Translations under genes and position numbers: made by a program
Part shown: piece by piece, positions 16,967-27,300 of the stretch
Layout of the letters: the number at the start of each line of letters is the position of its first letter
How positions within the stretch are numbered: position 1 is the stretch's first letter
Assembly (NCBI RefSeq): GCF_010747415.1
Contig: NZ_JAAGNZ010000001.1
Span: 3,410,001 to 3,474,000 of the forward strand
Direction: 5' to 3'
Source of the DNA: Spirosoma agri
GTDB lineage: Bacteria; Bacteroidota; Bacteroidia; Cytophagales; Spirosomataceae
DNA: 64,000 nucleotides
Notes under the pieces: generated by a model
What the model saw: the letters and a program-made list of their open reading frames with translations, nothing else
What the model was told of the DNA's origin: nothing
Database searches by the model: none

Positions 16967-18010
16967 ATGAAAAATCGATCATCACTACTGCTTCTCTTTT
17001 TCCTGCTAACTCATTTTACCAGCCTGGGCCAGGCCACTGGTTCAGCAAAAAACTCGTCTGACCTGGCGACGCAGCGACTGGAACACGAACTGGAACGAAT
17101 CGCCAAACTGGCGAAGGGAAACGTTGGTGTCTGTGCGCTTCACCTCGAATCGGGCAAACAGGTGAGCATGAATCTACAGGAGCGCTTTCCGATGGCCAGC
17201 ACAGTCAAGGTGGCGATTGCCGTGCAGTTATTTACCCTGATCGAAAAAGGTGATCTGTCGATGATGACGATGGTCGACCTACAACCATCCGATTTACATC
17301 CGGGCAGCGGTACACTGGATGTACTGTTTGCCAAACCCGGCGTTCAGTTGTCGGTTCAGAACCTGCTCGAACTGATGATGGTTATCAGCGACAACTCTGC
17401 TACGGATATTCTGCTTCGGCTGGTGGGCGGCCCAACAGCCGTTCAAAACCGATTGAAAACGTTAGGTATTACGGGAATGTCCGTTGATCGGACCATCATC
17501 CAACTACTGGCCGACCTCGATGGTATTACACTTCCCCCAGCCAGCCAGTGGACGCTCGGCTTTTATGCAAAACTGGACAGCGCCACTACGCCAGCGATCA
17601 AACAGGCTGCAGCTAGTAAGCTAAAGACCGATCCGCGTGACACATCGACACCCGCAGCGATGGTAAATTTACTGACGCAAATTTACCGGGGTAGGGCGCT
17701 CAAACCGGAGAACCGGGCACTTTTGCTGGGCGTTATGGAACGTTGCCGGGGTGGAGCCGCCCGACTTAAAGGCTATTTGCCTCCTAACACCATCGTTGCG
17801 CACAAAACGGGTTCGCTGGGTGGCAGCGCCACCGACGACATCGGCATCATAACTCTGCCGGGCGATGCGGGGCACATTGCCATTGCCGTTTTTGTGGGTG
17901 ATTCGCCGATGCCCCTCACCGAGCGTGAACAGGTCATTGCCCATACCGCCCGCTCGATTTACGATTATTTCCTGTACCAGCCCCCCGTTTTATCCACCTC
18001 GTCCCGGTAG
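16967..18010 (+). CDS. Class A beta-lactamase-like serine hydrolase 2
   Basis: A 347-residue exported protein (signal peptide about 1-22). Motifs: SxxK S78-TVK81, SDN 141-143, KTG H279-KTG282, and the class A stretch DPRDTSTPAAMV. In the omega loop, where active class A enzymes have DR.E..LN, this protein reads VDRTIIQLLADLDG, so the general-base Glu (Ambler 166) is not evident. Deacylation could therefore be slow, or another residue may serve. A beta-lactamase, a D,D-peptidase-like hydrolase or a beta-lactam-binding protein are possible. It converges on a membrane protein gene with a 7-bp gap. Confidence 0.82.
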   Translation: MKNRSSLLLLFFLLTHFTSLGQATGSAKNSSDLATQRLEHELERIAKLAKGNVGVCALHLESGKQVSMNLQERFPMASTVKVAIAVQLFTLIEKGDLSMMTMVDLQPSDLHPGSGTLDVLFAKPGVQLSVQNLLELMMVISDNSATDILLRLVGGPTAVQNRLKTLGITGMSVDRTIIQLLADLDGITLPPASQWTLGFYAKLDSATTPAIKQAAASKLKTDPRDTSTPAAMVNLLTQIYRGRALKPENRALLLGVMERCRGGAARLKGYLPPNTIVAHKTGSLGGSATDDIGIITLPGDAGHIAIAVFVGDSPMPLTEREQVIAHTARSIYDYFLYQPPVLSTSSR

Positions 18011-18017
18011 CTTGCCG

Positions 18018-18770
18018 TTACCAGATTCGGCTGGCAATCAGGTTAATTGCTGCGTTCACACCGAAAGCTATAGCGAAGGATAACGCCACCGAAAAAGTGG
18101 GCAGCAAAAAGGCTTGCAGGAACAGAAACGTGGTGAACCCCAGCAAGCCAATAACAAGTCCCCGTAGCGTAGTGATGGCGGCATTACTGCCCTGTAGCGT
18201 GTGCGAAAAAATAGCGAGAACGGATGTCATGATTGGAAACGGCGTCAGAATACCACTCCAGTTAGGCCCCAGCACACTGGCTAATCCGGTGATGACCAGC
18301 ACGAACAATGTAGCCACGGCCATACGAATGGGAATGTCGAACGGTAAGCGTCGGGTGGTGGTTACCCGTTCCGTTGGTGCCGGAAAGAACCGTAGTACCA
18401 GCAGGACGAAACTCAGCACAAGCCCGTAACTTACAAGTAAACTCAGCTGCAAGTAATTGAACAGCAAGGCGGTAACGGCATAGAGCGTATAGGCCAGCAG
18501 AAGCGTAGGCAACCAGGCGAATTTCCGGGAAAAAGACGAGTAGCTGAAGCAAAAGACGATCAGGGCCAGAATACCCGTCATGGTTCCCTGAATCGACCGG
18601 ATGCCAAAGGGTTTGCCCTGTTCGAGAATAAAAAATAGGAGAATGGGCCCGGCGGTCCACGGCATACTACCAATCAACCCTCCGATCTTGTTACCCCATT
18701 TCCGGATTGCCAAGGTGACCAGCGCAATGACAGCCGGAATAAGAGTTAGTTTGATCAGAAGAAGATTCAT
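18018..18770 (-). CDS. Multispanning membrane protein of unknown function
   Basis: A 250-residue protein with about seven to eight hydrophobic helices (for example LIKLTLIPAVIALVTLAI, IPIRMAVATLFVLVITGLASVLG and AFLLPTFSVALSFAIAFGV). Two Gly/Pro-rich loops, GGLIGSMPWTAGPILLFF early and GPNWSGILTPFPIMTSVLAIFSH later, look alike, so the protein may be an internal duplication like many small transporters. I do not recognise a named family. The neighbour is a convergent beta-lactamase-like gene; no operon partner is visible. A transporter or permease role is a guess. Confidence 0.65.
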   Translation of the reverse strand: MNLLLIKLTLIPAVIALVTLAIRKWGNKIGGLIGSMPWTAGPILLFFILEQGKPFGIRSIQGTMTGILALIVFCFSYSSFSRKFAWLPTLLLAYTLYAVTALLFNYLQLSLLVSYGLVLSFVLLVLRFFPAPTERVTTTRRLPFDIPIRMAVATLFVLVITGLASVLGPNWSGILTPFPIMTSVLAIFSHTLQGSNAAITTLRGLVIGLLGFTTFLFLQAFLLPTFSVALSFAIAFGVNAAINLIASRIW

Positions 18771-19082
18771 GCGTGAGGCTACTTGTAATGAACGCGCAAA
18801 TTAGCCCGAAATACGGAGTTACCCATCACATGCGGACGTCTGTAGGGCAAGCCGTTCATTTTCGGTTCTATTGTAAATAAAACGAAGCGATTCAAGCAAC
18901 TTTTGAAGCCACCAGCCTACAGTAGTTCGTCAAATTTTCGTATTGTTCGAGTTAGCTGCTTTCGTCTGGCTACGAATAACGAGTGGCGGATAGACTTTCC
19001 GTCCGAAAAACCAGGCTCATGGCACGTTTGGCGTACGGTATGCCCTAAGTACAACCCCTCAGGTATTTTTCTCAAAAAGCTT

Positions 19083-19095
19083 TGCAACCGATTGC
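19083..19095. promoter_or_regulatory. LacI-type operator candidate upstream of susC
   Basis: TGCAACCGATTGC is a near-palindrome with a central CG step, the form bound by LacI-family dimers. The same 13 bases occur at 34417-34429 upstream of the GH35 gene. Here the TTG at 19092-19094 would be the -33 box, so a bound repressor would cover it. Confidence 0.5.
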
Positions 19096-19121
19096 GTTTG
19101 TCATTACAATTCCGATATTTG
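19092..19121 (+). promoter_or_regulatory. Putative susC promoter
   Basis: TTG (19092-19094), a 19-nt spacer, then GATATTTG (19114-19121), which matches TAnnTTTG at 7 of 8 positions. The -33 element lies inside the LacI-type operator candidate. Predicted transcript start is near 19128. Confidence 0.4.
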
Positions 19122-19418
19122 CATTTCCTTGAGTATAAATAGCATTCAACGCACATTTTTCTACTCAGGTGACGTACACTACTGTCAACAAACTATTCTT
19201 CGACGCGTCGTCGTCAAACTCACTGCTCTTAATACAGCGTCAACGGATACACCGATGAATCATATTCTGATGAGTGGACATAACATATAATAATTCTTTG
19301 AACTATTAGTTATATTCAATTAAATTAACGCGACCAAAAAGCACTGGTCCAGCTTCACGTTAGTTGTCCACCAAATTTCCTCACCTGCCTATGCCCGTAA
19401 CTAGTTGACCGAACTAAG

Positions 19419-19442
19419 TCAGTACCGCTAATCTGGTACTGA
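19419..19442 (+). promoter_or_regulatory. Leader hairpin before susC
   Basis: Perfect 8-bp arms TCAGTACC (19419-19426) and GGTACTGA (19435-19442) with an 8-nt loop, 97 bp before the susC start. It could shape the leader mRNA; no sRNA or terminator signal accompanies it. Confidence 0.35.
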
Positions 19443-19539
19443 ATCGGAACTACAGCCCACTTATTCCTGTACTCATTCCATCCAAAAACTGGATGCACGC
19501 TTTTTATTGCCCTTTCTAAACTCAATAAACCTTCGTACT

Positions 19540-22500
19540 ATGTTAAATCAATTACAATTCTACGGCTTTCTGAGCAGGCTCCCACGACATGGCCTCTATC
19601 AGTTCATTCTGATACTTGCCCTCACCATGACGGCATGGGCCAAAGCAGATCAGCCGGTTTCGGGCACCGTGCTCGATGAAAAAGGCAGCCCACTGGTGGG
19701 GGTTAACATTCAGATCAGAGGGACCACACGCGGTACGACCAGTGACGCGCGGGGTACCTATCGTATTGAGGTGCCAACCGGCAATGCAGTACTGGTATTC
19801 AGCTACATCGGCTATAAGAAACAGGAAGTTCCGGTTAATAATCGGTCGACGGTCAACGTGTCGCTGGAGAGCGATGCGGGTTCACTGGAAGAAGTAGTGG
19901 TGGTGGGTTATGGCACCCAACGGCGGTCGTCCATGACGGGAGCGGTATCGTCCGTAACGCCCAAAGAACTCACCGCCCTTCCGGTCCCAAACGTCTCCTC
20001 GGCCTTGCAGGGGCGGGTGCCGGGTGTATCGGTCGTGAACAACGGTGGGCCGGGTAGCTCACCAACCGTCCAGATTCGGGGGATTGGTTCCATCAACTAC
20101 GCATCGGGCCCTCTTTACGTCATCGACGGTGTTCCGACGGGTGATCTCAACAGTTTCAATACCAACGACATTGAGTCTCTGGAAGTACTGAAAGATGCCA
20201 GTTCGGCGGCTATTTACGGCTCCAGGGCTTCGAATGGTGTTATTTTGATCACGACCAAAAAGGGCAGCCGGGATAGTAAAGTACGGATCACGCTGGACTC
20301 CTACGTAGGCACCCAGAGTGCCTGGCATAAAATTGACGTGCTCAACCGGGATCAGTACATTCAGTATGCGAAAGCACTGACCTCCAATGCCGGTATCGCG
20401 TTACCAGCGCGGCTGAACGATCTGAACCAGCCGATCTATACGGGCGCTACGCAGACTTTCGCCCAAACCGAAACGAACTGGCAGAACGAGCTTTTCCGTA
20501 ATGCGCCCATTGCACAGCACCAGCTATCACTGTCGGGGGGAAATGCGACATCACGCTTTTTTGGATCAGGGGCCTATTTCAAGCAGGAGGGTATCATGCG
20601 GGGAACCAGTTTCGAACGGGGCACCCTGCGACTTAACTCGGATCATCAGGTTGCTAAATTCCTCACCATTGGCCAGACGCTGACGGCTTCGTACAGCAAC
20701 CAGCGACCCGAGCAGCTCGGCGACCGCTCGCAGCTGATGCACGCCCTGCGGATGATGCCCTACTGGCCCACGATGGACCCCACCAAAGTAGGTGGCTTCA
20801 GCGCCCCGACGGCACTCGATGGGTCGGACCCGGAGAATCCGCTCCGTTTCCCGGCGATGGACATCACCCGCAGCAAGTTTTTGAAAGCCTTTGCCACGAT
20901 CTACGCCGATGTTCGCCTGACCAGTTTCCTGCGCTACCGCTTCAACTACGGGGCTGACCTGGGGTACGGCGTAAGCACAACCTTCCAGCCGATTTACAAC
21001 GATGGCTACGCTGGCCGTACCTCGTCGACCATTTCGGACTCCCGCTCGACTAACATCGCCCAAACCTTTACCAATCAGCTTACCTTCGACAAAACGTTTG
21101 GCAAACACGCCATCAACGTGCTGGCCGTGGCTGAGCAGCAAGTGGTTAAGTTCAACAACCTGAACGGTTCCGGAACGCGCCCCAACAACGACCTGGACGT
21201 GATTCAGGGGGTTAGCAATCCATCCGTAAACAGCTCCCGCAGCGAAACGGATCTGCTCTCGTACGTAGGCCGTCTCAATTACGAATACGATGGTAAGTAC
21301 CTGATCAGTGCCTCGATCCGGCGCGATGGCTCATCGTTGTTTGCGCCCGGTAAAAAGTGGGGCAACTTCCCTTCGGCTTCGGTCGGCTGGCGGCTGAACC
21401 AGGAATCATTCATGAAGTCGCTGCCGCAGTTCTCCGAACTCAAACTACGAGCCAGCTACGGTCGGACCGGTTTCAACGGGATCAACAACTACGCCTGGCA
21501 GTCGCTCGTACAGGCCGATGCTACCGCCTATCCCTTTGGTACAACGAACAACCTGGGTTCGTACTTCAACTCGCTGGGGAATACCGACCTCCAGTGGGAA
21601 ACGACCGACATGGTCAACGGGGGTATCGACGTAGCGCTGTTCAACAACAAGATCACGTTCACGGGTGAAATCTACAATCGGTTCACCGATGGCCTGATCC
21701 TGGCCGTTCCCATTCCGAACTCGATTGGGTACACCAACGCGCCGGTCGCGAACATCGGCAGTATGAAAAACTGGGGCTACGAATTCCAGGCGGGTTATAA
21801 CTACGCCAAAGGCGATCTGCGCTGGAATGTGTCGGCCAACATCGGCATTACCCGCAACCGGGTGCTGAGCCTGGCGACACCCACCGCATCGATCTACGCG
21901 GGTCAAAATGCAGACTACGGCGGCTTCGACCTTACAAAAACGGAAGTCGGCCAGCCTATCCAGTCGTTCTATGGCTGGCAGGTAGACGGCATTTTCAAGA
22001 CCATCGATGAGATCTACAGTGCCCCCCGCCAGAACCGTCCGGACAGTCGCACGGATTACGATGCGACCAAAAACACCGCGCCAGGCGATATTCGGTTCAA
22101 GGACATCAACGGCGACGGTAAGATCGACGCCAATGACCGGACCTACCTGGGCAGCTACCTGCCGAAGTTCAACTACGGCGTTAACTTCTCGGGCAACTAC
22201 AAGAACTTCGACTTTACGCTGTACTTGCAGGGCGTTCAGGGCAACAAAATCTACAACGGCACCAAAGTCGTTACGCAGGGTATGCTGCGGCTGTTCAACG
22301 CCGGACCCGCCGTACTCGATGCCTGGACCCCGACCAACAGCAATAGCAGCATACCCCGCGCGATCAGTGGTGACCCGAACAACAACAGCCGCACGTCAGA
22401 CCGCTTTATCGAAGATGGCTCGTACATGCGGCTCAAAAACCTAACGATCGGCTATTCGATTCCCGCCAAAGTACTGGGCAGCGCAACCAGCAACGTAGTC

Positions 22501-22671
22501 AGCAAAGTTCGGGTGTATGTGTCGAGCCAGAATCTGCTGACGTTGACCAAGTATACGGGTTACGATCCTGAGATTGCTTCCCGTGCCGGCACACTGCTCC
22601 GGAGTGGGATTGATTACAGCAACTACCCACAGGCGCGTACGCTCCTGGCCGGACTACAAATCACGTTCTAA
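19540..22671 (+). CDS. SusC/RagA-family TonB-dependent outer-membrane transporter
   Basis: Imports oligosaccharides through the outer membrane with the SusD-like protein encoded next, powered by TonB. The 1043 residues comprise a signal peptide (basic start, then FILILALTMTAWAKA), a carboxypeptidase-regulatory-like domain (VSGTVLDEKGSPLVGVNIQI, about 37-115), the SusC linker EEVVVVGYGTQRR, a plug domain, and a beta-barrel ending in the C-terminal aromatic ITF. ATG 19540 is chosen; the frame extends to a TTG at 19507, but that only delays the signal peptide. The gap to susD is 26 bp. An operator-like site and long leader precede it. Confidence 0.95.
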   Translation: MLNQLQFYGFLSRLPRHGLYQFILILALTMTAWAKADQPVSGTVLDEKGSPLVGVNIQIRGTTRGTTSDARGTYRIEVPTGNAVLVFSYIGYKKQEVPVNNRSTVNVSLESDAGSLEEVVVVGYGTQRRSSMTGAVSSVTPKELTALPVPNVSSALQGRVPGVSVVNNGGPGSSPTVQIRGIGSINYASGPLYVIDGVPTGDLNSFNTNDIESLEVLKDASSAAIYGSRASNGVILITTKKGSRDSKVRITLDSYVGTQSAWHKIDVLNRDQYIQYAKALTSNAGIALPARLNDLNQPIYTGATQTFAQTETNWQNELFRNAPIAQHQLSLSGGNATSRFFGSGAYFKQEGIMRGTSFERGTLRLNSDHQVAKFLTIGQTLTASYSNQRPEQLGDRSQLMHALRMMPYWPTMDPTKVGGFSAPTALDGSDPENPLRFPAMDITRSKFLKAFATIYADVRLTSFLRYRFNYGADLGYGVSTTFQPIYNDGYAGRTSSTISDSRSTNIAQTFTNQLTFDKTFGKHAINVLAVAEQQVVKFNNLNGSGTRPNNDLDVIQGVSNPSVNSSRSETDLLSYVGRLNYEYDGKYLISASIRRDGSSLFAPGKKWGNFPSASVGWRLNQESFMKSLPQFSELKLRASYGRTGFNGINNYAWQSLVQADATAYPFGTTNNLGSYFNSLGNTDLQWETTDMVNGGIDVALFNNKITFTGEIYNRFTDGLILAVPIPNSIGYTNAPVANIGSMKNWGYEFQAGYNYAKGDLRWNVSANIGITRNRVLSLATPTASIYAGQNADYGGFDLTKTEVGQPIQSFYGWQVDGIFKTIDEIYSAPRQNRPDSRTDYDATKNTAPGDIRFKDINGDGKIDANDRTYLGSYLPKFNYGVNFSGNYKNFDFTLYLQGVQGNKIYNGTKVVTQGMLRLFNAGPAVLDAWTPTNSNSSIPRAISGDPNNNSRTSDRFIEDGSYMRLKNLTIGYSIPAKVLGSATSNVVSKVRVYVSSQNLLTLTKYTGYDPEIASRAGTLLRSGIDYSNYPQARTLLAGLQITF

Positions 22672-22697
22672 CCGACCCTTCGAAAACGGAAACTTCC

Positions 22698-24242
22698 ATG
22701 AAACGATACCCTATTCTTGTTGGTACGCTACTACTCGGTCTGGCAGGAAGCTGCAACGAGAAAGCACTCGACCAACTCAATCCTAATGCCGTAACGACCG
22801 ATAGCTATTTTGCTTCTGACGGGCAGATTCAGAGCGCGCTCAACGGTGTATACGCCATCGTTCAATCGCAAAGCCTGGTGGCGCGCGAGTGGTTCTTCAC
22901 CGAAGATCTGCGCTCCGACGATGTGGCAGCCGGGGGCGGGCAGCTTGAAACGCCCCGCAATCAGTTGCTGACCGGCGCTTACGACACGGGTAACGCGCTG
23001 GTGAGCACCGTGTGGACAGGTTGCTACCGCGTCATTCACCGGGCCAACGTAGTCGTTGATAAGGCCGCCGTCAATTCGGCTAAGCTGACCCCTGCTGTGG
23101 CCACGCAGGCCGTTGGTGAGGCTAAGTTTCTGCGGGCCTGGGCCTACTTTGAACTGGTCAGCCAGTGGGGGGGCGTGCCGCTCTACAAAAACTACGTGAC
23201 GTCGCTGGCCAATTCACAGGCGCGTGCCTCCGAAGCCGATGTGTATGCGTTTGTCATCGCTGACCTGAAAGCGGCCCAGGCCGCCCTGCCTGCCACCTAC
23301 AACGCATCCAACCAGGGTCGGGCAACCAGCGGTGCCGCCACCATGCTGCTGGCTCGCGTCTACATGCAGCAAGGCGATTACACCAACGCAAAAACCGAGT
23401 TGCAGAAACTCATTAGCTCGGGACAGTATCAACTGGTCGATGAATACACCAACAATTTCATCGAAGAAACGGAGTTCAACAAGGAGTCGATCTGGGAAAT
23501 AAACTACCTGCCCTCGAATGGTTCGTTCAACTGGGGTGGTGATGGCGACGGAGCCACCGCTGGCGAAGAAACCGTACGGACCCAGGAGTACTCGGCCATT
23601 GGCTGGCGTAACATCATCCCGTCGAACGGCCTGCTGAACGAGTTCGAGCGGCCCAGCAAGGGCGATGCCAAGCTTGATCCACGCTACGCCAAATCATTCT
23701 ACACCACGGGCGACAAGTACAACAACGACCAGAACGTACTGACCGACGCGCAACAGAACGGCAACAGTTCGGTCGTTGATGGTGTGACGCAAAAAGTAAG
23801 CTGGCGGAAGTTCAGCCTGATGTATAAAACCAACAGTTCGTTCCTGACCGGTGCTATCAACCAGCGGATTATGCGTTACGCCGAAACGCTGCTGGCGATG
23901 GCCGAATGCGAAAATGAACTGGGAAATTTGGCCAGCGCGGTCACGTACCTGAACATGACCCGTGCCCGGTCTAGTGTGGCCATGCCCGCTTATCCAACGG
24001 CAAACTACCCGGTATCGACCAAAGAGCAGGTACTCAAAGCCATCATGCACGAGCGCCGGGTCGAATTGAGTGGTGAACAGATTCGGAACCGGGACATCCT
24101 GCGCTGGCGGAAACAGGGCAAGCTGACGACCGAACCGCTTTCGTATTTCCAGAAAGGCAAACACGAATTGCTGCCGATTCCTCAGCAGGAAATTGACAAT
24201 AACCCAAACATTGGCTTAACGGGGCAGAACCCTGGTTATTAA
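22698..24242 (+). CDS. SusD/RagB-family glycan-binding lipoprotein
   Basis: A 514-residue surface lipoprotein forming the lid of the SusC transporter. The lipobox LAGSC puts the acylated Cys at residue 19. The SusD N-terminal region is typical (ALDQLNPNAVTTDSYFASDGQIQSALNGVY), as are AKFLRAWAYFELVSQWGGVPLY, RVYMQQGDYTNAKTELQKLI (the TPR-like part) and the C-terminal HERRVELSGEQIRNRDILRWRK with PIPQQEIDNNPN. It is complete and cotranscribed with susC. A terminator follows at 24272. Confidence 0.95.
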   Translation: MKRYPILVGTLLLGLAGSCNEKALDQLNPNAVTTDSYFASDGQIQSALNGVYAIVQSQSLVAREWFFTEDLRSDDVAAGGGQLETPRNQLLTGAYDTGNALVSTVWTGCYRVIHRANVVVDKAAVNSAKLTPAVATQAVGEAKFLRAWAYFELVSQWGGVPLYKNYVTSLANSQARASEADVYAFVIADLKAAQAALPATYNASNQGRATSGAATMLLARVYMQQGDYTNAKTELQKLISSGQYQLVDEYTNNFIEETEFNKESIWEINYLPSNGSFNWGGDGDGATAGEETVRTQEYSAIGWRNIIPSNGLLNEFERPSKGDAKLDPRYAKSFYTTGDKYNNDQNVLTDAQQNGNSSVVDGVTQKVSWRKFSLMYKTNSSFLTGAINQRIMRYAETLLAMAECENELGNLASAVTYLNMTRARSSVAMPAYPTANYPVSTKEQVLKAIMHERRVELSGEQIRNRDILRWRKQGKLTTEPLSYFQKGKHELLPIPQQEIDNNPNIGLTGQNPGY

Positions 24243-24271
24243 CCACGTTCGTTGGGTTAACTTACACGTTG

Positions 24272-24303
24272 ACAATGACACCGGGCTATCCTGGTGTCAT
24301 TGT
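24272..24303 (+). terminator. Terminator of susCD transcript
   Basis: Inverted repeat of 11 bp (24272-24282 and 24293-24303) with a 10-nt loop, followed by an AT-rich stretch (TATAATA). It lies 30 bp past the susD stop and separates susCD from the FG-GAP gene. Confidence 0.7.
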
Positions 24304-24333
24304 TATAATATGCAATGATAAACAGGGCCGTTT

Positions 24334-27300
24334 ATGCAAACAAAGTGGTTACGGGTAATCGGGATTGGTTGGCTGGCCTGCACACTGATGGCTTGTCAGC
24401 AGCCAGCGCCTACCCTCTTTGAGCAACTCCCCAGCGACAAAACGCACATCACCTTTACCAATTCGCTGACACCTTCCGAACCGTTGAATGGCTTCACCTT
24501 CACCAATTTCTACAACGGCGGAGGGGTTGGTATTGGCGATTTCAACCGGGACGGTTTTCAGGATGTGTTGTTTACCGGTAATCAGGTCAGTTGCCGCTTG
24601 TACCTGAATCAGGGAAAACAAACCAACGACGCGTTCACCTTCGAAGACATCACCGAATCAGCGGGGTTGACGACGAATCGCTGGTGTTCGGGCGTTGTCG
24701 TTACTGACATCAACCAGGATGGGTGGCCCGACATCTACGTTTCGGTAGCGAGCCACCCGGCGTTGGCGCACACCGAAAATCTGCTCTTTGTTAATCAGGG
24801 GCTCAAAAATGGCAAACCCGTTTTTAAGGAACAGGCAGTGGAATACGGCCTGGCCGATTCAGCGTTTACGACCCAGTCCGCCTTTTTTGATTACGACCTC
24901 GATGGTGATCTAGACGTTTTTCTGCTCAATACCGCGCCTGACTTTCAGAACCCTTCCCACCTTCGTCCGATTGTCTCCGACGGAACGCATCCCAGCACGG
25001 GTAAACTCTACCGCAACGAAGGCATTGGCAAAGCCGGTCATCCGGTATTTAAGGACGTATCGACCGAAGCGGGTATCACCTACGACGCGTTAGGTTTAGG
25101 GCTGGTTATCAGCGACATTAACAAGGATGGGTGTCCGGACATATATTGCTCCAACGACTTTACCAGCAGTGATATTCTCTACCTGAACGACGGTAACGGC
25201 CACTTTACGAATGTGATCAAACAGGCCACGGCCCATACCAGTATGTACGGCATGGGCGTCGATGCCGCCGATCTGAACAACGACACCCGGCCCGATCTGA
25301 TGCAACTGGATATGCTGCCGAACGAAAATGATCGACTCAAGATGATGCTGAATGGGCAAGATTTTGACCGGAAAGAAATGAGCGTATCGGCCCCGTATGG
25401 CAATCAGATGCAGTACATGCGCAATTCGCTACAGCTCAACCTGGGTAATCTGGGGGGCCATGACGCCCCCCTCTTCAGTGAAGTTGGCCTGATGGCGGGT
25501 GTCGCCCAAACCGACTGGAGTTGGGCAACACTCCTGGCCGATTACGACAATGACGGCTGGAAGGATATGTACATCACCAACGGCTATCGAAAGAATGTTA
25601 CCGACCGCGATTTCATCAATTTCAACGAAGACTTTTCGGGCTTCGGCACGACCGAATACAACACCAAAAAGCGGCTCGAATTACTGGACAAAGTACCGGA
25701 GATTCCGCTTGCGCACTATGCCTTCCGCAATGCCGGGGATGCCTCGTTTACGGATGTCTCCAGCCAGTGGGGTCTCAATACCGAGTCGTTTGCCAATGGC
25801 GCGGCCTACGCCGACTTCGACAACGATGGCGATTTAGACCTTGTGGTGAACAATGTGGATGCCGAAGCCCTTGTTTACCGGAACCGAAGCCGTGAGCAGC
25901 ACCCCGATCAACACTATCTGACGGTCAACGTAGCCGGTGATTCAGCGAATCGACAAGGTATCGGCGCAACCGTGACGCTGTGGTCGGGTGGTCAATTGCA
26001 ATACAGCGAATTGGCGGTGGTGCGCGGGTATCTGTCGTCCGTAGAATCTGCACTTCATTTTGGTTTGGGCAAAAAAACAAAGATTGATTCGCTCCGCATC
26101 CAGTGGCCGGGTGGGCGCATTGAAACCCGCCGGAACGTTCCGGTCGATCAAGCGCTTACGTTAACCTATCGGCAGGTAAGTGCACCCGTCCAACCAGCCG
26201 CAAAGCCCACGACTAAACCGCTCTTTTCGGACGTAACCCGTTCGTTTCCGATTGACTTCACTCACCGCGAATCTGACTTTGTCGACTTTAAGCAGACGCC
26301 TGCCATGCATAAACTATTGTCGCGGTCTGGCTTTGCGTTAGCCGTAGGCGATGTCAACGGAGATGGGCTGGATGACTGCTTCGTGGGTGGTTCCTACCGG
26401 GGTAGTGCCGCCTGTCTGTTCTGGCAAAACGCCAGCGGTGGATTTGGCAAACGGCCCTTTCCCGCTCAGGCCGATCAGGAGGCAACGAGTGCGTTATTCT
26501 TCGACGCGGACGGCGACAAAGATCTGGATCTGTACGTAGTCTACGGTGGAAACGAACGGCCAGCCACCGAAAAGGCGGTATACCAGGACCAGCTTTATTT
26601 AAATAACGGCAAGGGCGACTTTAACCTGTCATCTACCAACGCATTACCCGATTTGTCTGGCAGCGGCTCCTGCGTCGTCGCGTGCGATTTCGACCACGAC
26701 CACGACCTCGATCTGTTTGTGGGTGGTCGCCAGATTCCCGGCCAGTATCCCCTACCCGCCCGCAGTTATCTACTGCGCAATGACTCCTCCCCGCAGGGGA
26801 TTCGCTTTACGGATGTGACCCAGCCGCTTTGTCCATCGCTAATGCAAGTGGGTTTGGTTTGCTCGGCGCTCTGGTCGGACTATGACCGGGATGGTTGGGC
26901 CGACCTGCTGCTGGCGGGCGAATGGATGCCGTTGACCCTCTATAAAAATACGAAGGGAGCGTTCAAGGCCGCGCCCATCCAGATTCCGAACACGTCGGGG
27001 TGGTGGAACAGTCTGGCGCAGGGTGATTTCGACCACGATGGTGACCTGGATTACATCGCCGGTAACGAAGGGCTGAACACACTCTACCATGCCTCGGCGG
27101 ATGAACCGGTTAAGATTATCGCCAAGGACGTCAACAACGACGGCACGATGGACCCACTAATGGGCTATTACATCAACGGCGTCTGTTATCCGGCGATACC
27201 GCGCGACGCTCTGAATCAGCAGGTTATTCAGTTTCGGCGGAAGTACCAGCGCTTTGCCGACTATGCCGCCGTGCGGTTCGATGAACTTCTGACGGATGAC

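Larger units (their letters stand above)
18771..19539. other. Long susC upstream region
   Basis: These 769 bp hold no supported gene; the short frames at 18903-19156 on both strands have no recognisable product. The region carries an operator-like site (19083-19095), a promoter-like -7 element at 19114 and a hairpin at 19419-19442. If the promoter is right, the susC leader is about 410 nt, which leaves room for post-transcriptional control. Confidence 0.5.

Noticed and set aside
13024-18010. The two beta-lactamase-like genes as a mobile resistance unit
   Set aside because: No integrase, transposase, attachment site or composition shift is visible, and both look like chromosomal family members.
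18903-19156. Short frames on both strands upstream of susC
   Set aside because: Both about 79 codons, Arg/Cys-rich and featureless; overlapping frames in AT/GC-mixed non-coding DNA.
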